Shown: piece after piece, positions 52,578-62,124 of the stretch
How the letters are laid out: each line of letters starts with the position of its first letter
Position numbering within the stretch: position 1 is the stretch's first letter
Assembly (NCBI GenBank): GCA_965263045.1
Contig: CBDHGK010000041.1
Coordinates: 3,844,001-3,908,000 of the forward strand
Length of the DNA stretch: 64,000 nucleotides
Reading direction: 5' to 3'
Source of the DNA: G963664115 sp965263045
GTDB taxonomy: Bacteria; Acidobacteriota; Terriglobia; 20CM-2-55-15
Notes under the pieces: model-generated
Seen by the model: only the letters and a program-made list of their open reading frames with translations
The model's database searches: none
What the model was told of the DNA's origin: nothing
Made by a program: the position numbers and the translations under genes

Positions 52578-53918
52578 TCATTTCGACTCGGCAGGTTGCC
52601 AATCCGCCGACAGCCACAGAGTTATGAAAAACACGCACAGAATACTCCCAGACGACACCAGAAATACCCACGCTTCAAAGTTGGCGTAGAGCGCGCCTCC
52701 GACTAACAATCCCACGATACTGGCAAGGGCGCCGAAACTGCTTGCGACCCCCTGGACCGCGCCCTGGTGTTTGTCGCCCGCCGCTTTTGAAAGCATCGAG
52801 ACCACAGACGGCCACATCAGTCCGTTCCCGAGCGCCAGCAACACCGCCCCGAGATACAGAGGACCGGTCTGGTCCGACAGGAAAAGGACAAAACTCATGG
52901 CAAGAGTGAAACTTCCTGCGATTGCGAGTGTCACATCGCTCATTTTCCTGGACGCCCGGCTGAGAACGGGCCCCTGCACGATGACCATCGACAAGCTCAA
53001 CACGGAGAAATAGACTCCAACGTCTCGGACCGACCAACCGAGTCCTTCCGCCGCATAGACGGGAAACGCAATGTAATAGAAATTGAATCCCATCATGACC
53101 AGGAAATAAACGGCAAGCAACGGGGCGACCTTGTCGAGGCCGAGGACCTGTGACACCGTGAGCCGGGCGCCGCCCTCTATCTCGAAGCAAGGTTTTTGCT
53201 CCTGGCCGAAGACCTTGCGAACGTTCACCTGCTCCGGATCCTCATCGATCGTGCACGGTCGGGATTCGGGCAACTTCAATACGATGATCATCGTCGCCAT
53301 CAACGAGATCCCAAGAGCCGCGAGAACAGGGAGAAGCTCGCCCCACGATGTTCCGCCCAGCAACCCGGCGATGGCCGGTCCCAGAATGAATCCGAGGTTC
53401 GCCGCCACCGCCATACGCCCAAAATTCAGGTTACGATTCTCATCATCGCTGATATCCGCCAGGTAGGCGTTGGCCACGGAAACGTTGCCTCCGGTCAGGC
53501 CATCACACGCGCGTGCAACGAACATCACCAGGAGTGGAAACGTCAACGCAAAAGAACCCAGGACACTCGAATTCACCGAGGCGATGGGCTCTAACGGAAG
53601 TGCAAACGCGATCAGGAATATGATCCAGGACACCAGCGTCCCGATCTGGCTCAGCAACAGGACTCTTCTCCGGCCAAAGGTGTCGGACCAGCGGCCGAGT
53701 ATCGGAGCCCCGACGAGTTGAAACAACGAATACGTCGCGCCTATGATGCCGTAGATAAACGCGTTGCCGCCCCAGCGTGTGACAAGAAACACCAGGAACG
53801 GCATCACGACGCTGAAACCGAGCGTACCGACAAAATTGACCGAGAGGATCGGGAAGATGGAGATGCCCCCTGACGGAGGGGTCGGAGACGTCATTTGGAC
53901 GGAGGATGTGTCTGCCAT
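52578..53918 (-). CDS. MFS drug-type exporter (TetA/DHA1-like)
   Basis: 446 aa with about 12 membrane segments. Motif A is present as APILGRWSDTFGRRRVLLLS; the TM4-5 region has ARACDGLTGGNVSVANAYLADIS with the expected RxxxGxxxA-type pattern (ACDGLTGGNVSVA). A long acidic central loop (TIDEDPEQVNVRKVFGQEQKPC) separates two halves. Similar to tetracycline/quinolone-type exporters, but the substrate is unknown. Convergent with korB; no intrinsic terminator is visible between them. Confidence 0.87.
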   Translation of the reverse strand: MADTSSVQMTSPTPPSGGISIFPILSVNFVGTLGFSVVMPFLVFLVTRWGGNAFIYGIIGATYSLFQLVGAPILGRWSDTFGRRRVLLLSQIGTLVSWIIFLIAFALPLEPIASVNSSVLGSFALTFPLLVMFVARACDGLTGGNVSVANAYLADISDDENRNLNFGRMAVAANLGFILGPAIAGLLGGTSWGELLPVLAALGISLMATMIIVLKLPESRPCTIDEDPEQVNVRKVFGQEQKPCFEIEGGARLTVSQVLGLDKVAPLLAVYFLVMMGFNFYYIAFPVYAAEGLGWSVRDVGVYFSVLSLSMVIVQGPVLSRASRKMSDVTLAIAGSFTLAMSFVLFLSDQTGPLYLGAVLLALGNGLMWPSVVSMLSKAAGDKHQGAVQGVASSFGALASIVGLLVGGALYANFEAWVFLVSSGSILCVFFITLWLSADWQPAESK

Positions 53919-54315
53919 GCGTTTATCGGTATCACCAGGTTTGTCGCGTGTTCATGGACTGTGTCAGGTAGTTTCAGGACAACAGGGCGTGTGAGCCGAC
54001 GGCCCTCTTTGGCCTGGTGAAAGATTCCCATACCTGACCACTGCGATTCAGCCCGATAAATCATTTGGGGCTTCAGCATAACCGGTCTCTCCGGCATCCG
54101 TACCGACGGCCCCGAAGGCGATTGGAGAGTTCTAAGACCATCCGGACGTGTTCTTCCGTGTTGTGGCTGTAGCTGATAGAGATGTTTCCTGACCCTTCAG
54201 AATTTTTAAACTAGACACACTCCGCGTGAGGCAAGAATAGCGGAACTGTGGACGTGTGTCGTACCAACTTGACGAGTCGAGCGGTCATGCTATCCTGCCT
54301 CTTACGAGGTGCTCC
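53919..54315. other. Intergenic gap before HicBA
   Basis: About 400 bp between the start of the leftward MFS gene and the rightward toxin-antitoxin pair; it must hold both promoters. GAGGTG lies just before the hicB TTG. Nothing else recognised. Confidence 0.5.
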
Positions 54316-54555
54316 TTGACCAGCTACGTTTTTAAAGTCGTCGTCGAACCGGACAAACACGAGGATGGACACGAAGCATACCAGGCACACTGTCCCGATA
54401 TCGAGGAGGCCGTAACGTGGGGCGATACTCGTGAGGAGGCTTTCGAGAGAATTAATCAACTCCTCCAGGCACTCGTCCAGATGCGGATTGAGAAAGGGTT
54501 GCCCGTTCCTGCGATTCACGAGATTGATGCTTCCGCAGTGGTGATCACTGTTTGA
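54316..54555 (+). CDS. hicB: HicB-like antitoxin
   Basis: 79 aa from TTG at 54316 with GAGGTG nearby; the frame opens at a GTG 60 bp earlier. The fold matches HicB: an opening strand (YVFKVVVEPD), then YQAHCPDIEEAVTWGDTREEAFERINQLLQALVQMRIEKGLPVP, the Y-x-A-x-x-P-D...T-x-G-x-T-x-x-E-A pattern of the degenerate RNase H-like HicB domain. No C-terminal DNA-binding domain is present. It overlaps hicA by 4 bp and should neutralise it. Antitoxin-first order is the less common HicBA arrangement. Confidence 0.9.
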   Translation: MTSYVFKVVVEPDKHEDGHEAYQAHCPDIEEAVTWGDTREEAFERINQLLQALVQMRIEKGLPVPAIHEIDASAVVITV

Positions 54556-54779
54556 AGCGTGGCCTGACTGCCCGCCGATTCACCAAAGCCCTCCTCAAAG
54601 ACGGATTCATCCTCGACCGCATCGCAGGAAGCCACCACATCTTCACTCACCCTGGCGGACGGGTTGTCCCTGTTGCGTTCACTCAAGATTCACAGACTTT
54701 CCCCATCGGGACGCTCCGCAAAATGGTGAAACTCGCCCGATGGACGGAAGACGACTTGCGACGGCACGAATTTCTTTAG
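54552..54779 (+). CDS. hicA: HicA-like toxin (mRNA interferase)
   Basis: 75 aa starting at a TTG that overlaps the hicB stop. It has the dsRBD-like HicA fold: LTARRFTKALLKDGFILDRIAGSHHIFTHPGGRVVPVAF, with the catalytic His in GSHHIF, then IGTLRKMVKLARWTEDDLRR. HicA cleaves mRNA when free of HicB. Confidence 0.93.
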   Translation: MKRGLTARRFTKALLKDGFILDRIAGSHHIFTHPGGRVVPVAFTQDSQTFPIGTLRKMVKLARWTEDDLRRHEFL

Positions 54780-55237
54780 CCAGCACGATACACTGGCATT
54801 TTCATTCGGGTTACGGCATATCCTCAAACCGACCAAGTTCTCCATCAAATTTCTCGCGTCTCCGCCGTTTGGGTGGAGTGGTGTTGGACAAATCACAAAA
54901 GGACCCGATAATTAAGATACGTTTCTTCATCCTGGAACTACGGACCGGATGAGTTGGTTCAATGAAATTAGAATCGGCGTGTGGGAATGGTGGGATCCCG
55001 GCGCACTCCTTCACGCCTTATCGATTGCCTCTAAAAACGTCTAGGTGAATGAACTGCCGACTTCTTGACAGCGCGTTCATAGAGCACCAGAAAATCATGA
55101 AGATGATGGCTCCGAATTAGGCGGGTTTCAAAAATGACTGATAACACTCTAAAACCCGTGCCCTGATTGGGTTTCGACACATACCGACTCTTGACAAGGA
55201 AGAAAATCTCAGGGCGGAGCTCAAAGGAGAAAGCGCG
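54780..55237. other. Intergenic gap after HicBA
   Basis: About 460 bp, more AT-rich than the neighbouring genes, without a gene I can support. It holds the promoter of the metallohydrolase gene, whose ribosome site AAAGGAG is near 55226. Confidence 0.5.
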
Positions 55238-56296
55238 ATGTTCAGAATCGTATTAGTCGCATCGGCCGTCGCCCTCACCATAGTCGTTGCGGCGGAGGCA
55301 GGACTCAGGGCCCAGGGGCCGGGCGTGCCCACCGCAGAGGCGCTGGCGGCATCCCAGGAGGCTCAACAACATATCGCGGCGGCGATGGCGCTGGCCGGAT
55401 CCGATCTCATCAATGAGGCGGAAGCACTCTGCTCGCCCGCGGGTCCCAGGCGGGCAGCACTCGTGAGGCAGGCAGCGGGACTGCCGCCGGTCGAGGACTA
55501 TGTTCTGGAGCCGACTCGAGTGTTCGAGAACTTGTACTACATCGGCTTCAACGACGTGGGCGCCTGGGCCATCGAAACCAGCGAGGGTCTGATCTTGATC
55601 GATACTCTCAACTCCCCTGACGAGGCGCGGGACGTGCTCGTGCCGGGCCTCGAGAAGATGGGCCTCGACCCCGCCGAGATCGAGTACATCGTCATCGGGC
55701 ATGGTCACAACGACCACGTGGGTGGGGCGTCTTATCTCCAGCAAACCTACGGGGCACGGATCCTGATCAGCGGCCCGGATTGGGATCTCGCCCTTTCCGG
55801 CGAGCGAGGGGACCGACCGAGACCGACGCGGGACATGGTCGTGACGGATGGCCAGGAGCTGACCCTGGGAGACACGACCGTCACGCTGGCGCTCACTCCC
55901 GGCCATACGGCGGGCACACTGGCCATGCTCGTGCCGGTCACACACCGCGGGCGCACACACACAGCGGTGATATTCAGCGGCACACAGATGCCCAATCAGG
56001 AATCCCGCGCCATCTTCGAGCACGTATTTGACGACTTCGCCCGTCCGCTCGGGGCAGAGACCGCCCTCGGCGCTCACCCTGGGGTCGCGGATCTCGATCA
56101 GGAGCATCTTGAACGCTGTCTGGAGGCCGGGGGGCCGTGTTGGACACAATCAATGAACACGCTGGAGTTGCAGGCGCAGCTTCGCCAGCAGTATCCGGAC
56201 GGACCGCACCCCTTGCTTCTGGGCGAAGAGCGATTCGACCGCTACATGTCCATCATGCTGGAGTGCGCCGGCGCGAAGCTCGCGGCGATGGAATAA
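55238..56296 (+). CDS. Exported metallo-beta-lactamase-fold hydrolase
   Basis: 352 aa with AAAGGAG upstream and a signal peptide (about 1-25, AGLRAQ). The MBL metal motif is GHGHNDHVGG (H-x-H-x-D-H), followed by GHTAGT as the next His ligand. The subclass-B3-like layout (VEDYVLEPTRVFENLYYIGFNDVGAWAIETSEGLILIDTL) fits periplasmic B3 beta-lactamase relatives, but lactonases and other esterases share it, so resistance activity is not implied. Catalytic details beyond the zinc ligands are unclear. Confidence 0.9.
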   Translation: MFRIVLVASAVALTIVVAAEAGLRAQGPGVPTAEALAASQEAQQHIAAAMALAGSDLINEAEALCSPAGPRRAALVRQAAGLPPVEDYVLEPTRVFENLYYIGFNDVGAWAIETSEGLILIDTLNSPDEARDVLVPGLEKMGLDPAEIEYIVIGHGHNDHVGGASYLQQTYGARILISGPDWDLALSGERGDRPRPTRDMVVTDGQELTLGDTTVTLALTPGHTAGTLAMLVPVTHRGRTHTAVIFSGTQMPNQESRAIFEHVFDDFARPLGAETALGAHPGVADLDQEHLERCLEAGGPCWTQSMNTLELQAQLRQQYPDGPHPLLLGEERFDRYMSIMLECAGAKLAAME

Positions 56297-56878
56297 CGAT
56301 GCAATCCGTAACAGTGCTCGGCCCGTATGAGGTCTGCTACCGACATCGGTGCGAAGGGGCATCTATGAGACTGAAAGTTGTGTTGATTCTCATTCTGTTG
56401 CTACGTCTCGGTTCGGCGACGGCCGCAGAACAAGAGCCGCAGTTTGGCCTTCGTTTGATCGTCGTCGAAACGGAGGTCGAGGCAGCTGATCTTCGAGCTC
56501 GATTGGAAACGGGATCATCCTTCGAAGATCTCGCGATGGAGCATTCAGTGGACCCTTCCTCGGTGGCGGGAGGCTACCTGGGAACCGTAGTTGTCGCTAA
56601 CCTCAGACAGGAATTCAAGGATGGACTCGCGGCTTTAAGTCCGGGCGAAGTCAGCCCGATCGTAAGAATCGGAGATGAGTTTGCCTTACTTCAGCTGTTG
56701 ACCGAGCAAGAGTCACGCTGGATCGCACAGATCTCAGCCGGCATTGAAGCCAACCAGCAAGGGCGGTATGCGGATGCGGGGCTGCTAATCGTGTCGGCCG
56801 TCGAGGAGGCGGAAGGTTTCGGACCGGAAGACCCCCGCCTCGCCATGAGCCTCAACAGGCTGGCCGAACTGTATCGTC

Positions 56879-58319
56879 GAATGTGTGCCAATCTTAGTTG
56901 GAAATTGAAACGGCTCCAAACCCCATGGTTTGATGGTATTGGAAGAAACAACATCAAGCCTGTAAGAGAAAGGAGCCGAGATGAGGAGTCTGTTACGTTC
57001 GGTAAAGAAACGCAAGAAGTCGCGTGTGCTGGGTGAGGTCGAGGTCCTGAGCCGGGAGGAATACTCGGGACTGGAATTGGACTCGAAGGTGGAGATGATT
57101 CGGGCGTTGATCCCACTGGGGTTGATGCACGTGGAGGAGTTGCTCGACGAGGAAGTGAAGTCGTTGGCGGGTGAGCGATACGCACGAAAGGAGGCGGCGT
57201 TGCGGGGCCGGCGACACGGGAGCAATCCGGGGACCGTGGGGCTGGGTGGCCAGCGGGTGCCGGTTCGGGTGCCTCGAGTGCGCAGCGTGGCGGGCGGGGA
57301 GATTCCGCTTCGGACCTACGAGGAACTCAGTCCGGGTGGCGCGGTGAACGAGCTACTGCTCAGACGTGTGCTGTATGGGATCTCCTGCCGGAACTATGAA
57401 TCGGCCGCTGAAGCGATTCCGGGAGCGATCGGACTGTCGAGTTCGACGGTGTCTCGAGGATTCGTCCAGGCGAGTGCCGCGAAACTTCGGGAGATGCAGG
57501 AGCGGGATCTGAGTGGCGAGGACGTCGTGGCGATCTTCCTGGACGGGAAGGCGTTTGCCGACGCCCTGATGGTAGTGGCCCTGGGCGTCACGCTTTCGGG
57601 CGACAAACGCTTCTTGGGCTTCGTGGAGACCGACACGGAGAACGAGCAAGTGCTGACTCCGTTTCTCCGTTCGTTGATGGAGCGGGGCCTGGACATCTCT
57701 GAAGGCGTGCTGGTGATTGTCGACGGCGGCAAAGGTCTGCGGGCGGCGGTCAAGAAGGCATTCAGGAATCGAGCCCTGGTCCAACGCTGCCAATGGCACA
57801 AACGCGAGAACGTCGTGAGATACCTATCGAAGACCGAGCAAGCCGTGTGGCGACGCCGGCTGCAGCGGGCCTACGAGCGCCCGGAGTACGACGAAGCTCG
57901 GGCGGCGCTCGGAGAGCTCCATGGAGAGCTCGAGGAGCGAAACCAATCGGGGGCTGCGAGCCTTGAGGAAGGCCTGGAAGAGACCCTCACGTTGCATCGG
58001 CTCGGCGTGTACGGGGTCTTGGGCCGTTCGTTCAAGACGACGAATTGCCTGGAATCGGTCAATGCCCTTGTCGAGGAAAGGTGTGCGAAGGTCGATCATT
58101 GGAAGAACTCGAGTCAGCGGCAACGCTGGTTGGCGACGGCGCTCATCGACATCGAACCGCGCCTGAGGAAGGTGATCGGCTACCGTCATCTTCCAAAGCT
58201 CCGCGAAGCCCTCCAGCGAGAGCTGAAAATTGAGGCGAAGACGTCGACGAGATCGAAGAAGAAGGTTGCATGACCCATCGTGAGCCGTGGAGAGTTTCAA
58301 CTAAGAATGGGCTTGACTC
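56879..58319 (+). mobile_element. IS256-family insertion sequence in the parvulin-TPR gene
   Basis: 1,441 bp. The ends are imperfect inverted repeats sharing TCTTAGTTG near positions 56892 and 58305. GTATCGTC occurs on both sides (56871-56878 and 58320-58327), the 8-bp target duplication expected for this family. The reconstructed empty site reads CTGTATCGTCTCCAGG, identical to later TPR units of the same gene. The element is in the same orientation as the host gene. Confidence 0.93.
56981..58273 (+). CDS. IS256-family (mutator) transposase
   Basis: 430 aa, apparently complete. It has GLMHVEELLDEEVKSLAGERYAR at the N-terminus; the first catalytic Asp in VVAIFLDGKAFADALMVVALGVTLSGDKRFLGF; the second in LVIVDGGKGLRAAVKKAF, followed by QRCQWHKRENVVRYL; and the Glu in TTNCLESVNALVEER. 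These are the DDE and C-x2-H signatures of the family. Confidence 0.95.
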   Translation: MRSLLRSVKKRKKSRVLGEVEVLSREEYSGLELDSKVEMIRALIPLGLMHVEELLDEEVKSLAGERYARKEAALRGRRHGSNPGTVGLGGQRVPVRVPRVRSVAGGEIPLRTYEELSPGGAVNELLLRRVLYGISCRNYESAAEAIPGAIGLSSSTVSRGFVQASAAKLREMQERDLSGEDVVAIFLDGKAFADALMVVALGVTLSGDKRFLGFVETDTENEQVLTPFLRSLMERGLDISEGVLVIVDGGKGLRAAVKKAFRNRALVQRCQWHKRENVVRYLSKTEQAVWRRRLQRAYERPEYDEARAALGELHGELEERNQSGAASLEEGLEETLTLHRLGVYGVLGRSFKTTNCLESVNALVEERCAKVDHWKNSSQRQRWLATALIDIEPRLRKVIGYRHLPKLREALQRELKIEAKTSTRSKKKVA

Positions 58320-59129
58320 GTATCGTCTCCAGGGAAACTACGCCGAAGCCGAACCGCTCTTCCGGCGAGCCCTCGCGATCCGGGAGCAGGCCCTGGGTCC
58401 GGACCACACCGACGTGGCCACCTCCCTCAACAACCTGGCCACCCTCTACCAGAACCAGGGAAACTACGCCGAAGCCGAGCCGCTCTTCCGGCAATCCCTC
58501 ACGATTTCAGAACAGGCTCTGGGCCCGGACCACCCTGACGTGGGCACCAGTTTCAACAACCTGGCCGAACTGTATCGTCTCCAGGGGAACTACGCCGAAG
58601 CTGAGCCGCTTCACCGGCGAGCCCTCGCGATCCGGGAGCAGGCCCTGGGCCCGGACCACACCGACGTGGCCACCTCCCTCAACAACCTGGCCATCCTCTA
58701 CCAGAACCAGGGAAACTACGCCGAAGCCGAGCCGCTCTTCCAACAATCCCTCACAATCGCGGAGCAGGCCCTGGGCCCGGCCCACCCTGACGTGGGCGCC
58801 AGTCTGAACAACCTGGCCGAACTGTATCGTCTCCAGGGAAACTACGCCGAAGCTGAGCCGCTCCACCGGCGAGCCCTCGCGATCCGGGAGCAGGCCCTGG
58901 GCCCGGACCACCCTGACGTGGGCACCAGTCTGAACAACCTGGCCGAACTGTATCGTCTCCAGGGGAAGTACGCCGAAGCTGAACCGCTCCACCGGCGAGC
59001 CCTCACGATCCGGGAGCAGGCCCTGGGCCCGGACCACCCTGACGTGGCCACCAGCCTCAACAACCTGACCGGGCTGTACCGGGACCAGGGCAACTACGCC
59101 GAAGCCGAGCCGCTCTACCGGCGAGCCCT

Positions 59130-59510
59130 CGCGATCTGGGAGCAGGCCCTGGGCCCGTTCCACCCCAACGTGGCCGCCACCCTCAACAACCTGGCAGGGC
59201 TGTACCGGGACCAGGAAAACTACGCCCAAGCCGAGCCGCTCTTCCGGCGAGCCCTCGCGATCTGGGAGCAGGCCCTGGGCCCGTTCCACCCCAACGTGGC
59301 CGCCACCCTCAACAACCTGGCAGGGCTGTACCGGGACCAGGAAAACTACGCCCAAGCCGAGCCGCTCTTCCGGCGAGCCCTCGCGATCGCGGAACAGACC
59401 CTGGGCCCGGACCACCCCAACGTGGCCACCACCCTCAACAACCTGGCAGGGCTGTACCGGGACCAGGAAAACTACGCCCAAGCCGAGCCGCTCTTTAGGC
59501 GGGCGTTAGA
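59130..59510 (+). repeat. Near-identical 126-bp TPR-encoding repeats
   Basis: Consecutive 126-bp units encode RALAIWEQALGPFHPNVAAT then LNNLAGLYRDQENYAQAEPLF; two neighbouring units starting near 59129 and 59255 encode identical protein and almost identical DNA, and a third differs at only a few residues. This indicates recent tandem duplication within the TPR array. Confidence 0.8.
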
Positions 59511-59658
59511 GATACGAGAGAAAGTATTGGGTCCGAATCATCAGAACGTCGCAGAAACCCTGGAGGCGTTCGCCGCATTGCTACGCCAGACCGGCCGGAG
59601 CGAGGAAGCGGAACAAATGGAAACCCGCGCCCAGAGTATCCGATCGAGAAACGACTGA

Positions 59659-60080
59659 GAATTCAACTTAAGTGACCGGCGATCGGGTAGGCCAACCCGT
59701 CACCGGGCCAGCCACCGGGTGGCCAGAGGCAGTCACCCGCCTCCGGCTCCCACAGAACGTAGTGTGCGGGTTTCCCGCATACGGCTCTTCGAAAACAGTC
59801 TACAGCCGGGCGTACCCCGCCAACCGGGAATAGCGGATCCGGATTCGCGGCTGAACCAGCGGATGCTGATCCAAGAGGGCCTTGAAGTCCTCCCAGCTTA
59901 GCCTGCCCTTCTGGCTCCGCTTTGGGGAACGCGAGGAGCCCCCGTTTTCTAACTATCACCCCGCAATTCCAAGAAAACAGGCATCTGTAGTCCGCGGGCG
60001 AGGGCGGTCGCAGATGGCATGCTATCGTGCGAGGGTCGGCGTTTCCCGGCTACATGTTTGAAAGGGGGCTCTCCCTGCAC
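59659..60080. other. Gene-free region containing the intron remnant
   Basis: Apart from the group II intron remnant, nothing is recognised. The last 100 bp should contain the promoter of the AraC-type regulator. Confidence 0.5.
59665..59945 (-). mobile_element. Degenerate 3' remnant of a group II intron
   Basis: On the minus strand, SQKGRLSWEDFKALLDQHP then VQPRIRI, ending at a TAG (59800-59802), resembles the C-terminal end of a group II intron reverse transcriptase (SWExFxxLLxxxPLxxPRI). It is followed by GAGCCGTATGCGGGAAAC then CCGCACACTACGTTC, the conserved intron segment that normally sits between the reverse transcriptase and the 3' domains, and then a GGAGGCGGGTGACTGCCTCT stem. No upstream reverse transcriptase remains, so it is a dead fragment. 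Confidence 0.5.
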
Positions 60081-61268
60081 ATGGACCTCTTGATTCTACT
60101 CGGCGGTGTTCACGCTCTCTCCCTCTCCGCGCTCGTTCTCGGTAAGAAGTCGAAGGCCACGCCGGACTTCATCCTTTCTTTGATCCTGTTCCTGGCTTTC
60201 CTCGCGTTTCTGTGTGTCTACTTTGCCTTCGGCCGGGGGCGCGAGGGCGCGCTGCTCTTCCTCGTGCACGGTAACCTGCTCTTCGCGCCGCTCTTCTTCC
60301 TCTACGTCGCATCGTCCACAACCCACGGTTTTCAAATGCGGCGGAACCTGATCCATCTTCTTCCTTTTGTTGCGGCGAGCATGCACTTCCTGTTTCTTCT
60401 CGATCAATCCAGTGATTCCGAAATCACTGCAATCTTCGGGACGAATCGTTTGTTCGACCGGCCCGTCCTTTTCAACGTCTTCTACGTCCTCGACCTGGTG
60501 GCCACACCCGTGTATATGATGTGGAGTCTCCGGTTGCTCCGCGACCATCGCCACCGAATCGCAGCGCTCTTTTCCGACCACGATCAGATTGCTCTGTCGT
60601 GGCTCCGTCAGGTCGTATTCGTAATGACGGCATCGTGGCTCCTGATCGAGGTCCCCTACCTTGCGAGCTGGCGTTTCGGCTGGTTGAGCGAATCCGTCGC
60701 CTTCCAGCTTGGCTTCGGTCTCTCCACGCTACTGATTTTCTCGATCGGCTTTTTCGGCCTGCGCCAGGCCGCGATCTTCTCCGGGTACGGCGCCGATGGC
60801 GGGCCGGCAACCCCCAGCATCCGCGCCGATGCTTCGATGGCTCAACCTGCCGGAAAGAAGTACGAAAGGTCAGGACTGAGCGGCGAGGAGGCGCACGAGT
60901 ACGCCCGGAGTATTCGGGAACTCATGGAACGCGAGAAGCTCCATCTGAACAGCGCGCTCTCAAACCAGGATCTGGCGCACGCATCCGGCCTGACCACCCA
61001 CAATCTGTCCCAAGTCCTGAACGACGCAATCGGCGAGAGTTTTTACGACTTCGTCAATGGCTACCGCGTCGACGAGTTCAAGGAGCGCGTCGAGGGTGGA
61101 GAGGCCGGCAACCTTACGCTCCTTGCCGTCGCCCTGGACTGCGGGTTCAGCTCCAAGACCTCGTTCAACCGGATATTCAAGCGGCACGCTCACCAGACAC
61201 CCTCGAGGTTTGCCAACTCATCAAAGAAGGCCGGAACCTCCCCGCAGGTGCCCCAAAAGCGGCGCTGA
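60081..61268 (+). CDS. Membrane-anchored AraC-family regulator
   Basis: 395 aa from the ATG at 60081 (GAAAGGGGG lies 13 bases upstream; an ATG at 60054 is an alternative). Residues 1-245 contain about seven hydrophobic segments (MDLLILLGGVHALSLSALVLG, FILSLILFLAFLAFLCVYFAF, LFNVFYVLDLVATPVYMMW, GFGLSTLLIFSIGFFGL). The C-terminal 100 residues form the double helix-turn-helix of AraC regulators (LALSNQDLAHASGLTTHNLSQVLND-type first HTH; LLAVALDCGFSSKTSFNRIFKRHAHQTPSRF second HTH). Such proteins sense signals in the membrane. The two downstream genes on the same strand are candidate targets. Confidence 0.88.
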   Translation: MDLLILLGGVHALSLSALVLGKKSKATPDFILSLILFLAFLAFLCVYFAFGRGREGALLFLVHGNLLFAPLFFLYVASSTTHGFQMRRNLIHLLPFVAASMHFLFLLDQSSDSEITAIFGTNRLFDRPVLFNVFYVLDLVATPVYMMWSLRLLRDHRHRIAALFSDHDQIALSWLRQVVFVMTASWLLIEVPYLASWRFGWLSESVAFQLGFGLSTLLIFSIGFFGLRQAAIFSGYGADGGPATPSIRADASMAQPAGKKYERSGLSGEEAHEYARSIRELMEREKLHLNSALSNQDLAHASGLTTHNLSQVLNDAIGESFYDFVNGYRVDEFKERVEGGEAGNLTLLAVALDCGFSSKTSFNRIFKRHAHQTPSRFANSSKKAGTSPQVPQKRR

Positions 61269-61380
61269 AGCCGATTTATGGTGGACCACCCCGCCGGATG
61301 GGGCGATCCCCTCGCCTGAATCTGCGTATTCTCGTTGCAGGCTGGCACCGTGAATGTGCACCGAAACCGGGAGGTTCGAG

Positions 61381-62124
61381 ATGAGTGACGCTAAGATACC
61401 AACCCCAGGCCGACGCGCTCGGGCCGTGAGTGTGACCGGCGTCGCGTTTGCGATCTTGTGTTCGACCACTCTCGCTCTTGCGATAGCCGGCGTGGCTTCC
61501 ATTCAGGACTACGATATTCGCTCCGAGGGCAAACGGATCGGCTCGCTGCAGATCCAGACCCTCGCCCAGGCGTCGGAGGGTGTACCTTTTGAGCGAATTA
61601 CCGCGACGACGCACATTCGGATCAGATATTTGTTCTTCACCGTCTTTTCGTTGGATGAAGAAAACGAAATCGATATCGACCAGAACGGTGCGCGCCGATT
61701 CCTCAGCCGGGCCGTCATCGATGGTGACTCTGTGGACGTCCTGGGGAATCGGGAGGACGGAGTCTTCGCGTTCCAGGTGCGTACCCAAGACGAGACCACT
61801 CGGATCGAGATCCCGCGCGAGTCGTACGACACGACCAGCGCGGAGAATCCGGTCCCCCTCCTTCCGGCCGAAGGAAACACGGTTCAGTTGCGCGTCCTCG
61901 ATCTGGATCGTCTGGAGGTCTTCGAACGCCGCTTCACGTGGATTCGCTCCGAGAGGGTTGAAGTCGAAGGGAATCCCATCCTGTGCCGGGTGATCGAGTT
62001 TGAGGATTCCCTAGGCCGGGACGCAGCCGGGACGCGGTGGGTCACTGCAGATGGAACTTTGATTAAAGAAACGGGTACAGATGAAGACGGCCCCTACGCA
62101 GTCGAGCTCGTAGGCCGTGGCTGA
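61381..62124 (+). CDS. Secreted DUF6134-like protein
   Basis: 247 aa from ATG at 61381 with GGGAGG upstream. The signal or anchor helix spans about residues 17-40. The remainder is beta-rich (YDIRSEGKRIGSLQIQTLA, FERITATTHIRIRYLFFTVFSLDEENEIDI, RIEIPRESYDTTSAENPV, EVEGNPILCRVIEFEDSLGRDAAGTRWVTADGTLIKE), the pattern of DUF6134 proteins, in which the G-x-x-I-G motif follows the signal peptide. Function unknown; periplasmic. Its end overlaps the start of the DUF418 gene. Confidence 0.7.
   Translation: MSDAKIPTPGRRARAVSVTGVAFAILCSTTLALAIAGVASIQDYDIRSEGKRIGSLQIQTLAQASEGVPFERITATTHIRIRYLFFTVFSLDEENEIDIDQNGARRFLSRAVIDGDSVDVLGNREDGVFAFQVRTQDETTRIEIPRESYDTTSAENPVPLLPAEGNTVQLRVLDLDRLEVFERRFTWIRSERVEVEGNPILCRVIEFEDSLGRDAAGTRWVTADGTLIKETGTDEDGPYAVELVGRG

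Larger units (their letters stand above)
56365..59658 (+). pseudogene. Parvulin (PpiC)-TPR protein split by IS256
   Basis: The N-terminus has a signal peptide (MRLKVVLILILLLRLGSATAA) and a parvulin-like domain (LETGSSFEDLAMEHSVDPSS, GGYLGTVVVANLRQEFKDGLAAL, GEVSPIVRIGDEFALLQL). The first TPR unit breaks at RLAELYRR (56878). It resumes after the insertion at 58328 with LQGNYAEAEPLFRRAL and about nine 42-residue kinesin-light-chain-type TPR units (LGPDHPDVATSLNNLAxLY). Joining 56365-56878 with 58328-59658 gives 614 aa in frame. The family suggests a periplasmic folding or scaffold protein. The downstream part may still be translated from within the IS as a TPR-only fragment (ATG at 58270). Confidence 0.92.

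Noticed and set aside
55238..56296. Calling the MBL-fold protein a beta-lactamase
   Set aside because: The zinc motif and fold are shared by many hydrolases; resistance function is not shown by the sequence.
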